A stretch of DNA of 64,000 nt, from NCBI RefSeq assembly GCF_011397635.1, contig NC_064774.1, positions 2,272,449-2,336,448 on the forward strand, given 5' to 3'. Shown one piece after another: positions 21,336 to 31,495 of this stretch. The translations under genes were made by a program, and so were the position numbers. Source of the DNA: Epinephelus fuscoguttatus (taxonomy: Eukaryota; Chordata; Actinopteri; Perciformes; Serranidae). Within the stretch, counting starts at the first letter, position 1. Each line of letters starts with the position of its first letter. The notes beneath the pieces were generated by a model. That model was not told the DNA's origin and made no database searches. It saw nothing but the letters and a program-made list of their open reading frames with translations.

Positions 21336-23436
21336 AGCCGTTTCTCAATATGCGTACTTGTGTGGACTTGTGTTCTTGTGTTCTTGTGACGCGTCATCAG
21401 TCACAGCCCAAGTACTGTTCCAACTCAAAGTTCACATCTAGTTCAGTCCAAATTCCCGGATGTGTTCTCGACACACCCATTTCACCGGGGATGCATCGGA
21501 GCAGACTTGTGTGGACTTCAGACAGCCAGGTATCCCAGCATGCATTTCACAGCAATCATCGGAAAATGACAAGTGAGGGAAAGGCGCACAATTGTAAGCC
21601 ATAATTACCGATATGTGACTGTTGTTTTGTCACAGAACGTAGTGTTTTCATGCGTAGATTAAACTTCAGACCCGTGGTCGATGTTTTAATATAGAGCCCA
21701 GCTGAATGTGACTGAGGTCCGCTAGATGACAGCGGTGTCAGCGCTCATACATAATAAACATGTGTGTGTCCCACTGAGAGCAGCCTCTCTCGGGTCGTCC
21801 TTTTGAAACTCATCGCTGATATCTCTGTAGTGGTTAAATATGAAATGTAATTCGTTTGGGGAATGTCTAATGGGCAACATTCAGTCTCAGTGTAAGATAT
21901 ATTCTTATATTATTAAATGTTTAACATGTTATTGTTCTTTGCATTCTTTGGCTTATTTATGTGTTTTTACCATTCAGTAATGATTTTAAGAATTTATTGT
22001 AATTTATTTATTGTATTTAAAGATTAATTGTCTTTATTGTAGTATTTATTCAACAGCATTTTAAATGTTGATTATCTGATATGAATTGTATACCTGATGT
22101 CTGAAGTGTGGCTGAATAAACTTTTCCTCTTCACATCTGACCTGTGTGATCCATTTATATTGGTGAGGACAGACTAAATGACAAACTGCTGTCAGTGTAA
22201 TCCAGTACAGTTCAACAGCACCACAATCTACAACTCAACACTTCAATAAAATGTCAGACTGAATATTAAACTGCTGTTGTTTTTTCTAGGTGTACCAAGT
22301 AAACTGTCAAGTCTCCATAAACATGTAGACAGAAAGCATAATGATGAGACAAATGCAGTGATGGACAGTAACTAAGTATATTTACTCAAGTACCTACTGT
22401 ACTTCTGTACAAATCTGATGTTAGTTACTTTTCACATAGTTTGTTTTATATGTTGTTGTTTCATATTTACAAGTTGCTGTGTGTTGTTATAGATCAGACT
22501 AGTGCACCAGTGACAGGTGTTAAAATCAGTTCTACCATGACAACATTTAAATGCTGCTCACATGTAGCCGACGCTGATCAATTAATACTCAATACATATT
22601 CATGTATATGATGATCACAACACTTGAAATTGGGTCACTGTGCATCATGAGCACTTTGAACTCTTCATCTGAAGTAGTCCTACATTCTGCTGACAATACC
22701 CAGATACTTTTACTCAAGTCAGATTTGGTATGCAGCACTTTGACTTGTGACTGAGTTTCTGTTCTTTGTTGTGATCTTCCTGGGTACTTTGTCCACAACT
22801 GGACAAACACATCGAACAGACACGCAAGCATCACATGTCTCATCCTCATCCTCATTCTCTGCTGTCTTTCTGGGCTCTGCCTCCTCAGCTGGGCAGCCTC
22901 CTCCTCAGCCTGCAGGTACAGCAGTCCTGCTGCAATAACTGCGCCAAGACGCCTTTTCCGATCCGTTATTGATTTTTGATTTCCATCTCGCCAATGCTCA
23001 CGATCACAATAACCACCAACTCTCCACAAACTTTCCCCGCACTTGACTTTTGATTATAATCAGAGGCCAGCTGCGGGGAAAAGGTTTTATGAGACATGTT
23101 ATGAAAATATTTTGGTTATTTATATGTTTGTGTGTGTCAGTTATATGTGTTGAAACGTTAAAAACATATACATATTAATTTCTTACAGTGTCTATGAAAA
23201 GCCGCAGGGCTGTGTTTATATTGTTTTACTCTAAATGCATGTATACAACACAGTACAACAGCCAAGGCGAGCGGAGGTGGTGACATCATCAAGTTCGCTG
23301 CTGTTCCAAAAGCAGAAATGACTGTACTCCCGTCCTCCTGTTCTTGGGAAGTCCGGACTCTCGCGTGGACTTGCCAAGTCCGAACTTGCCAAGTCCACAA
23401 GTCCGAACTGCCGAACTTTAGTATTGAGAAACGGCT
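21336..23436. mobile_element. PIF/Harbinger-like transposon, 2.1 kb, CAG target duplication
   Basis: Ends AGCCGTTTCTCAATA and TATTGAGAAACGGCT are exact inverted repeats, and both subterminal regions are rich in GGACTTG(T/C). CAG flanks both sides (21333-21335 and 23437-23439). The equivalent place upstream of ZNF gene 1 (about 10335) has a single CAG, an empty site. A 3-bp duplication with these ends suggests PIF/Harbinger. A minus frame at 22589-23029 (RVGGYCDREHWRDG) could be a remnant of its coding sequence, but I could not identify it. Confidence 0.7.
22359..22710 (+). mobile_element. hAT-like repeat nested in the Harbinger-like element
   Basis: It contains CAGTGATGGACAGTAACTAA and TTTACTCAAGTAC, the start of a common fish hAT non-autonomous repeat. 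TACTTTTACTCAAGT occurs near 22705. The borders are approximate. Confidence 0.4.
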
Positions 23437-23454
23437 CAGAAGTGTTATTGGAAT

Positions 23455-23918
23455 TTACAGGCTTTCATAGAAAAACACAAACAGGAAGATAAATGATTAC
23501 AATACACCTTCTCAAGAATGATATCCAAAAAACTTGAAGGTTTATTCTTGAGCTTAGAAACAAAAGCTTCAGAACATTTCTCAAAACAATTTTCAGGTGC
23601 GTTACCGCCACCTACTGGACTGGAGTGTGGAGCAGTAGATTGGCAAAAAAAACATAACAAAAACAAAAAATAAAAAAGACTAAATTCTCTCTGTTCCTGC
23701 TACTCTTAAATAATTAAACAGAAGCTTATGTTTATTCCTTGATGTCTTTCCAAGTAGATCCTCTAATGTAACACTGTGCCTCTCTTCAGTTAGTCCTCTT
23801 ATGAACTCCTTTCTTTCTTCTTCACACCTGTTGCAATCTATTAGTACATGTTTGACTGTTTCCAGTTTGTTACAGTGTGAACATAGTCCAATATGATGCT
23901 TCCCTATTCTATAGAGAG
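23455..23918 (-). mobile_element. LINE 3-prime fragment (copy b)
   Basis: It is nearly identical to 10350-10811, including the minus frame with GLCSHCNKLETVKHVLI. It is followed by the hAT-like repeat at 23919. The shared junctions show that it was carried by the ZNF unit duplication. Confidence 0.6.
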
Positions 23919-24080
23919 TAGGGCTGGGTGATATGGACAAAAATTCATATCTCTGTATTTACAGGCTGACTGGTGATACACAATGTATATCTCCCTTCTT
24001 TTTGCTATTAATGGGTGACATGTTTCCAGCTGCAAGTCAAAGCCACATTTGAGATGTCACATGCAGGGATTTATTCTTCA
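23919..24080 (+). mobile_element. hAT-like non-autonomous repeat (copy c, truncated)
   Basis: It begins TAGGGCTGGGTGATATGG as in copy a and loses similarity after ATTTGAGATG. Confidence 0.5.
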
Positions 24081-24782
24081 CTTCAAAACATTTTACAACA
24101 CAAGACCAAAATAAGTTGTTTAATAAATCAGTAAACGCTGTGAATGACTGAATTTAAAAGTGTTTGGGAGACTCTTCTCATGTCAAATTATGAGAATTTC
24201 CACTCCAGGTAGGATCAGGACAAAAGAACAACTCTCAACTTAACGTCTTGTCATTCTGTGTGTGTGTACGGTCACACATAATGAAACAGGGAGAACTGTT
24301 AATGAAACTTAACTGATGAGGGAATGCATGAGGTTTTTTGCTTGCTCACTAGATATAAAGAATCGTTTCAAGTCATCAGTAAGAACCAGGATTAGAATTC
24401 TGAAAGTGAAACAATACTCAACTCTAAATGCTGTTTGCTCACAGCAGAAGACTGACACTTACTCTGATGTTCTCATTTTAAACATGTTCACAACTGTTTC
24501 AACTCTCTGTTGCTCCAGAGTTTCATCACTGCTGTTGAAGACACACTTATGACCTTTGACATGTGACTGCCTGGTGGATCTCAGCAGCTGAAGAGTCCCC
24601 CCACTATATGGAGTCTCAGGTGTGTTACAGCGAGGACTATCTGTGTGAAATATTCATTACACACACACAGCTGATTTTTTCCCCCTGAACTAAAGCTCAT
24701 GTGACAAATAAAGTTTTCCTTCAGCAAAAATCTAAAGCCTCCACTAAAACAGCATTTTAAGTCTTGTGTGTGATTTATCCTG
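24081..24782. other. Spacer between ZNF units 3 and 4
   Basis: I see no gene here. Near 24695-24730, CTAAAGCTCATGTGACAAAT matches 11638-11660 upstream of ZNF gene 2's 3-prime end, so part of the spacer is shared duplication. The rest is not recognised. Confidence 0.5.
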
Positions 24783-25057
24783 GCTTCATATGAGCAGAGG
24801 AAATCTTCGCTCATCGCTAAGCTAATGTATACCATGTAAAATACCATAGGCTGGCGCTAATAACGTTAGCATGTTGTATTTGAATTTCTCTGGTCTCCTT
24901 CAAATCATCATCAGTAATTGGTCTCAGGTTAAATAAAATCTCCCTTCTTGTGCCCCTTAGTGTGACTCTAATGAGGCTGTGAAGACTCATGAACAACCAA
25001 CTTATGTTTTCTGAGTTGCTTAGGCCAAGTGAATCTTTGGTCACAACCACTGCAGCT
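24783..25057 (-). pseudogene. Repeat copy and decayed last finger of ZNF gene 4
   Basis: 24783-24885 is a third copy of the 6.1-6.5 kb intron repeat. From about 25057 downward the minus strand continues the ZNF frame after a TAA stop: SCSGCDQRFTWPKQLRKH, matching gene 1's last finger. The stop replaces the expected tyrosine or phenylalanine codon. Confidence 0.6.
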
Positions 25058-26285
25058 TTAAGGTTTCTCTCTTGTGTGGATTATCATATGATTATGTAAA
25101 GTTCCACTCTGTGCAAAAGATTTCATACAAACATTGCACCTGTATGGTTTCTCTCCAGTGTGAGTTCTCATGTGTGCTTTCAAGTTCCCTTTCAGTATAA
25201 ACGATTTCTGACAAACTGAACAGCTGAAGCAGCTTGTTCCGGTATGCGATTTCATGTGAATGTGTAAACGTCTAACGTGCATAAATGATTTCGGACAAAC
25301 TGAACAGCTGAAAGGTTTCTCTCCTGTATGAGTTCTCATGTGTATTTTCAATTTTCCTTTGTGGTCAAATCCTTTCCCACACTCAGAGCAGCTCACTGTT
25401 TTTTTTCCAGTATGCAATGTCATGTGCATCTTCAACGCTCCCCTTTGACCAAATCTTTTCCCACACTCTGCGCAGCTGTGTGGTTTTTCTCCTGTGTGAG
25501 TTCTCATGTGTTTCCTCAGATTTTCAACTTGAGAAAATCTTTTCCCACACTCAGAGCAGCTAAATGGTTTCTCTCCTGTGTGAGTTCTCATGTGTTTCTT
25601 CAGATGTCCAGTTCGACTGAATCTTTTCCCACACTCAGAGCAGCTATATGGTTTCTCTCCAGTATGCGATCTCATGTGTTTCGTCAGATCTCCCTTGTGA
25701 CCAGTTTTTTTCCCACACTCAGAGCAAATATATAGGTTTTTTTTACCACCATTCAAACCTCTAACGGGGACTTCATCATTTTTAAGAGAGTGTAAACCTG
25801 ACTGAGGTTCTCTGGTCTCTGTCCAATCATCACTGTCATCAGTCTCAGGTTCAGAAGACTCTCCAGTCTTGGCATCAGTCTCTGGTTGTAAATGTGTATC
25901 TGGATCTGAGTTCCTGGCTGGTTCTGCTCCTCCACAGTCCTCTCCATCAGCTCCAGTTTCCACCTCTTCAGTGTGTCTTTGATGAAGCTGTGAGGACTGA
26001 GGTTTCTCTTCATCATCTTCACTCTTCACAGGGACAGGAGTGGATATGGACTTGGTGATATCAGCCTCCTCCAGCCCTTGAAGCTTGGAGGCTCTGGGTC
26101 CTCCTGGTCCTCTTTAATGTGTGGAAGCTCTGGGTCCTCCTGGTCCTCTTTAATGTGTGGAGGCTCTGGGTCCTCCTGGTCCTCTTTAATGTGTGGAGGC
26201 TCTGGGTCCTCCTGGTCCACACTGGAGCTCCACTCCTGCTGCTCAGGGGGAACCTCTTCTTTAACCACCAACAGCTGCTGGACGT
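25058..26285 (-). pseudogene. ZNF gene 4, exon 2: frameshifted, eight C2H2 fingers
   Basis: The acceptor at 26286-26287 matches the other units. The exon opens with four acidic repeats, but at about 26085-26090 the text jumps from the repeat (GAGCCTCCA) to AGCTTCAAGGGCTGG. About 49 bases found in genes 2 and 3 are missing. The loss shifts the frame, and the N-terminal frame stops at 26026 (150 residues if spliced to exon 1). The finger frame (25058-26029) is open from an internal ATG before KSEDDEEK and has eight fingers; the first has T for the usual phenylalanine (CGKKTGHKG). A premature TAA precedes the last finger. It is either a pseudogene or a truncated protein made from the internal start. 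Confidence 0.75.
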
Positions 26286-26591
26286 CTGCAGGAAACAGGA
26301 AACACACAGATGTTACAGAGAAATGTTGTCCTTCATTCACATCACAGCTCAAAAACTCCTTACTGAACTTCTACAGATCTCTGAGCATCAAACAGCTTCA
26401 CAGTGTTCACTCAGCTGTGTCAGAGTGAGTGAGGTTGAGCTAAGCTTTCATTTTCCAGCAATCATTAACATCCATTGAGACTCTTGTCATGTTTGGAGGC
26501 TCCAGTGCAGCTCTTCATTTGTTCAGGCTTATGTGAATTATGTGAGAATGACTGTCCATGGGATGCCAGAGTTTGCTGTGAGTCAAGTCTG

Positions 26592-27810
26592 ATTATTAGG
26601 TACACCCTGCTGGTACCAGGTTGGACCCCCTTTTTAATTCTTGGTGTCACAGATTCAACAAGGTGCTGGAAACATTCCTCAGAGATGTTGGTCCATATTG
26701 ACATGATGACATCACACAGCTGCTGCAGATTTGTCGGCTGCACATCCACGATAAGAATCTCCCGTTCCAGCACATCCCAAAGGTGCTCTATTGGACTGAG
26801 ATCTGGTGACTGTGGAGGCCATTGGAGTACAGTGAACTCACTGTCATGTTTGAGATGATGTGAGCTTTGTGACATGGTGCGTTATCCTGCTGGAAGTAGC
26901 CATCAGAAGATGGGTACACTGTGGTCATAAAGGGATGGACACGCTCAGCAACAATACTCAGGTAGGCTGTGGTGTTTAAACCATGCTCAGTTGGTACTAA
27001 GAAAATCTCCCCCACACCATTACACCACCAGCAGCAGCAGCCTGAAGCGTTGATACAAGGCAGGATGGATCCATGCTTCCATCTGAATGTGGTTTTTCCA
27101 ATCTTCTATTGTCCAGTTTTGGTGTAGCCTCGCGTCACCAGGCTCTTCACTTTACGTGAAGAGCCTGGTTTCTATTCACTCTGAATTTTGTCTGGATTCT
27201 GGTTCTAGTCTATTCTGGTTCCAGAATTCCTGTCTCTCTCGCCCTGGTTCTGGGTTGCTTAACAAAATGGCCACTAAATGGCCCCAGACTAGTTTTGTGA
27301 ATTGTAGCCTCAGTTTCCTGTTGTTAGCTGACAGGAGTGGCACCTGGTGTGGTCTTCTGCTGCTGTAGCCCACCTGCTTCAAGGTTGGACAAGGTGTTGT
27401 TGCTTCAGAGATGCTCTTCTGCTCACCTTGGTTGGAACCAGTGCTTATTTGACTTCTTGTTGCCTTTCTATCATCTTGAACCAGTCTGGCCATTCTCCTC
27501 TGACCTCTGGCATCAACAAGGCATTTTGGCTCACTGGATATTTTCTCTTTTTGGGACCATCCTCTGTAAACCCTAGAGATGGTTGTGCTGAAAATCCCAG
27601 TAAACACTCAGAGCAGCCCGTCTGGCACCAACAACCATGCCACGTTCAAAGTCACTTAAATCACCTTTCTTCATCATTCTGATGCTCAGTTTGAACTTCA
27701 GCAGCTCGTCTTCACCATGTCTACATGACTAAATGAGTTGCTGCCACGTGATTGGCTGAATAGCTATTTGTGTTAAGGAGCAGTTGAACAGGTGTACCTA
27801 ATGAAGTGGC
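26592..27810 (-). mobile_element. Tc1-like transposon in intron 1 of ZNF unit 4, most complete copy
   Basis: The terminal motif ATTAGGTACACC is at 26594 and its complement GGTGTACCTAAT is at 27791. The transposase is on the minus strand but broken. The N-terminal half (27176-27607) has ISRVYRGWSQKEK, CLVDARGQRRMARL and SRRPHQVPLLSANNRK. Later pieces have EHGLNTTAYLSIV, FQQDNAPCHKA and WPPQSPDLSPIEHLW. The region for the first catalytic aspartate is replaced by unrelated sequence. The remnant does not code for a working protein. Confidence 0.8.
27138..27168. repeat. 13-bp perfect hairpin inside the Tc1-like copy
   Basis: Arms CCAGGCTCTTCAC and GTGAAGAGCCTGG surround a 5-base loop. In unit 2 the left arm is exactly where the deletion junction to the minisatellite flank lies. 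Confidence 0.8.
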
Positions 27811-28028
27811 TGATGAATAGAAAGTACTTCAGTACTGTTCAAAGCTTACTACTGTCACCCCCATCACTGTTTGTAGACACTTTGTCACTTTTTATACCAT
27901 GATACCAGACTTCACGTTTTTAATCTGTAGTTTAATCTCTTAATGTTTCAACTGTATTCTCGAAATCTAAGATTTCTTTTCTTTAATATGGCTGTAATCC
28001 TTTTTCGTAGCTAACAAATCCAAACACT

Positions 28029-28641
28029 GACACCAGAGAAGCTAACGGCACCAGAGAAGCTAACGGCACCAGAGAAGCTAACGACACCAGAGAAGCTAAC
28101 GGCACCAGAGAAGCTAACGGCACCAGAGAAGCTAACGGCACCAGAGAAGCTAACGACACCAGAGAAGCTAACGGCACCAGAGAAGCTAACGACACCAGAG
28201 AAGCTAACGGCACCAGAGAAGCTAACGGCACCAGAGAAGCTAACGGCACCAGAGAAGCTAACGACACCAGAGAAGCTAACGGCACCAGAGAAGCTAACGA
28301 CACCAGAGAAGCTAACGACACCAGAGAAGCTAACGGCACCAGAGAAGCTAACGACACCACAGAAGCTAACGACACCAGAGAAGCTAACGGCACCAGAGAA
28401 GCTAACGGCACCACAGAAGCTAACGACACCAGAGAAGCTAACGACACCGGAGAAGCTAACGACACCACAGAAGCTAACGGCACCAGAGAAGCTAACGACA
28501 CCGGAGAAGCTAACGACACCAGAGAAGTTAACGACACCAGAGAAGCTAACGGCACCAGAGAAGCTAACGGCACCACAGAAGCTAACGACACCACAGAAGC
28601 TAACGGCACCAGAGAAGCTAACGACACCAGAGAAGCTAACG
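28029..28641. repeat. 18-bp minisatellite, array 4 (about 34 units)
   Basis: It has the same unit, orientation and position (intron 1 beside exon 1) as the other arrays, with mainly CAGAG variants. The flank TTTTTCGTAGCTAACAAATC matches that of array 3. Confidence 0.95.
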
Positions 28642-28730
28642 TGACTTTAATCGTCGACAGACTGAACATGTATTGAACAAAGCTGCAGTTATATTATTAA
28701 TAATGAACTTGTAATGTTTAATGAACAAAC

Positions 28731-28923
28731 CTGCTCTGTGTAACCGAAGCTGAGGGTTGAAAACAGCGTCCAGTAGTTTCCGTTGTCGCTCGTTCTCCTC
28801 TTTTGATCGACAAAGTTCCTCCTCGTACTCTGCTATCGTTCTTTCAAACAGCCCAAATATCTCTTCAGCAGCCGCAGTTAGTCGCTGCTTCACAAACGAT
28901 CTCAGCACTTGGACTTTAGACAT
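28731..28923 (-). CDS. ZNF gene 4, exon 1
   Basis: The ATG is at 28923-28921 and the donor follows 28731. It encodes the 64-residue coiled-coil N-terminus with V and F substitutions (MSKVQVLRSFVKQ). The splice site and frame are intact although the downstream exon is frameshifted. Confidence 0.75.
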
Positions 28924-28978
28924 GTTCACACTTTGAAAACACAACAAAAACACTCTGCTCACACCTGGTTCTGCTGGA

Positions 28979-28988
28979 CGCCATCTTG
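28979..28988 (-). promoter_or_regulatory. YY1-like CAAGATGGCG motif, ZNF gene 4
   Basis: It lies on the minus strand about 55 bp upstream of the ATG, at the same place as in units 2 and 3. Confidence 0.5.
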
Positions 28989-29329
28989 TTCACAAAGTTT
29001 GACGTTAGCCACAGTAAAGAATACAGCTTCCGGGGCAAATCGGTTGCTGAGCTTCAAAATAAAAGTTCGGAAGTGATACAGAAATTGCAAATAAGGCGCA
29101 AAAAGTAGTGTCATAAATATCTCTGGTGCCAGAAATAAAATAAAAAAATCTACAGTCATGAACAGCAGAGGATGACATGTTATAACTTCGATAAACTTCT
29201 AACTTTGTATCTGGTACCATCAGTCACTAAAAGTTGCCTCTTATCCAGTGACACACAGATGTCAGCATTTAGCTTTTCGATCAATAGAAATGTCCAAAAA
29301 AACCCCCAAAAAACTGGTTGAAATCAGCG

Positions 29330-29530
29330 CTGTACAACAGAGCCTCGTGACTGGAAAACAAAAGGTATTTAACACGGGCAGCACAGATGATAAACACTGC
29401 TACAGAGGAATAAGAAGTACAAATAATATAATGTATGTAGCATTAAGCTTATTATCAGTTTGACAACAATATTTTGTTCTTTAAACATAAAACTGATCAG
29501 ATGGTTCAGTGAGTGCAGAAAAATGATTAA
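29330..29530. repeat. Segment duplicated at 33540-33770
   Basis: It shares AACAGAGCCTC, CTGGAAAACAAAAG/CTGAAAAACAAAAG, GATAATAAACACTG-type and CAGCATTAAGCT stretches with 33540-33770, in the same order with moderate divergence. The left part also matches unit 2 at 15690-15710. The copies flank the spacer between the ZNF array and the Fc-receptor-like gene. Confidence 0.6.
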
Positions 29531-30430
29531 AGGAATACTTTACCCTCCAAATGATCATTTGTATAACTCAAACCAAATTACACTGATTTAATAAAAAAAA
29601 AATTTGTTTATCTTGCAGCCTATACGGTGAACGAAGAATCCAAAAACGGAGAAAAATCCTGATGAATTGAAGTCATAGGGGTCCACGCTTAAGTCTCATT
29701 TATCCAGTCATGTGCTCAGTACTTCTCAAACAGACAGCACTTTATGACTGGAAGCTGAACTAAATGTGAAACTTATCTACGCTGTCCGACGATTCATTTT
29801 GAAGCCCGTATTAACAAAGCAAAGCAACTCTTACCAGAGTGTCTTGATTGGGGATCAAATGACACCATGTCACTTTTCAGGAGATCCAGTTTAGTTGCTT
29901 TCGATGATTCATAAAGGTCCTGTGTGCATTAAATTGTTGTTCCCCAAGACGGTAAAGCAAATGACTGGTCACAACATGTCAACCTGAGGACATCACTTAG
30001 ACCTGAGTCTTTCACCATATTGATTGGTCTGCAGTCAGTTTCCACAAATTTAGCGAACACTGTAGTTAACTTCATTGATTTAGTTTCATCCATAGGTCTG
30101 CTTTGCCGGCTTTGGTGGTGTGGTTGCCTGCGGACATCAGCTTGATTAGCTGCACCTGTGTGGTCAGCTCATAGGTGGTAGCAACTTAAAGACTGTTTAG
30201 GGACTCATCTGTAGAAACATTTGAATACAAGAAGCAAAAATAACACATTTATACTGCAAAAAATGTCATGCTGTTTTTCCCTCACCAAAATTTAACCTAA
30301 CTTTGGAGTGCTTTCAAAAAAATACCATCAGATAATGTCATAACAATTACATGAATGAGGCAAAAATCAGTAACATGGGGAGTCCTTGAATATAAATGGC
30401 TGATCCTTACATCGGATTGAATGCATTTAT
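29531..30430. other. Unassigned spacer with MITE-like motif
   Basis: I see no gene here. The stretch at about 29600-29690 (CTTGCAGCCTATACGGTGAACGAAGAATCCAAAAACGG) resembles the inverted end of the MITE at 34430, suggesting a diverged relative. Confidence 0.4.
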
Positions 30431-31495
30431 GTGTGATCATGGATGGATCACTGAAGTGGCCTACTGGACAAGGCCTTGGGTCCCAGGTGTCGGGGGAGCC
30501 CTGACCTTCCGCTGCAAAATGTCAAATATCAGATTCATACACCAGGAAGGCCACAAAGAGATGCAAGGGATCTGCAAAGAGACACAAAATGACCACAGAA
30601 CCAGTCAACCAGTGGCATGGTACACCGGGGTAGAACAAAATTTGCATGTTCTCCACGTGTCCCTGCGTTTCCTCCAGGTACTCCAGCTTCCTCCCACAGT
30701 CCAAAGACATGCAGGTTAACTGGTGACTCTAAATTGTCCGTAGGTGTGAATGTGAGTGTGAATGGTTGTCTGTCTCTATGTGTCAGCCCTGTGACAGTCT
30801 GGTGACCTGTCCAGGGTGAACCCTGCCTCTCTCCCAGTGTCAGCTGGGATAGCTCCCTCCCTGGTGACCCCAACAGGATAAGCGGTTACGGAAAATGCAT
30901 GAATAAATAAAATTACCTCAATGACACAAATGACTACAAAAAGACAAAAAACAATCACATGGAGACACTAAATGACTACAAAGTGACAGAAAACAACCAA
31001 AAAATACATAAAGTACCACAATGAGACACAAAATCACCCCAATAAGACACAAAATCACTTCAAAGACACATAAAATTACCTCCAAGAGACACAAATTTAC
31101 CAAAATGTGATTAAAAAAAATCCCAAATAGATTAAAAAAATACCTCAGAGACACAAATTTACCCAGAAGAGATAAAGAATTACTTCAAAAAGACACAAAA
31201 TTATCTAAAAGACATATAAAGTTAAGTCAGAGACACACAATTAAAAAACCTAAATGACTAAACAACTACAGACCACAAGGAGACACAAAATGAATACAAA
31301 ATTACACAAAATGGCAAAAATGAATAAATGAATAATACAGAAAGTGACCTCCAAGAGATACAAAACAACCACAAGGAGACAAAAAATAAAAACAGAGACA
31401 CAAAATAAAACAGAGACACAAAATAAAAACAGACACAAACCTACCAAAAGATGTGTAAGGACGACAAAGAGATACAAAACCAGCACTAACTCAAT
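30431..31495. repeat. Element with degenerate ~21-bp tandem repeats (copy a)
   Basis: The flank reads GGCCTACTGGACAAGGCCTTGGG. The body is a long degenerate tandem repeat around GAGACACAAAATGACCACAAA. The same family lies in the opposite orientation at 40200-40750, and a short copy at 59085-59300. All share a GGGCCC-type flank. No coding potential was seen. Confidence 0.6.
30640..30903 (+). mobile_element. LINE 3-prime end (RTE-like) inside the tandem-repeat element
   Basis: It contains CCACAGTCCAAAGACATGCAGG, GGTGACTCTAAATTGTCCG and GATAAGCGGTTACGGAAAATG, then ATGAATAAATAA. This is a very common fish retrotransposon 3-prime end, which I associate with RTE/Expander-type LINEs. Confidence 0.6.
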
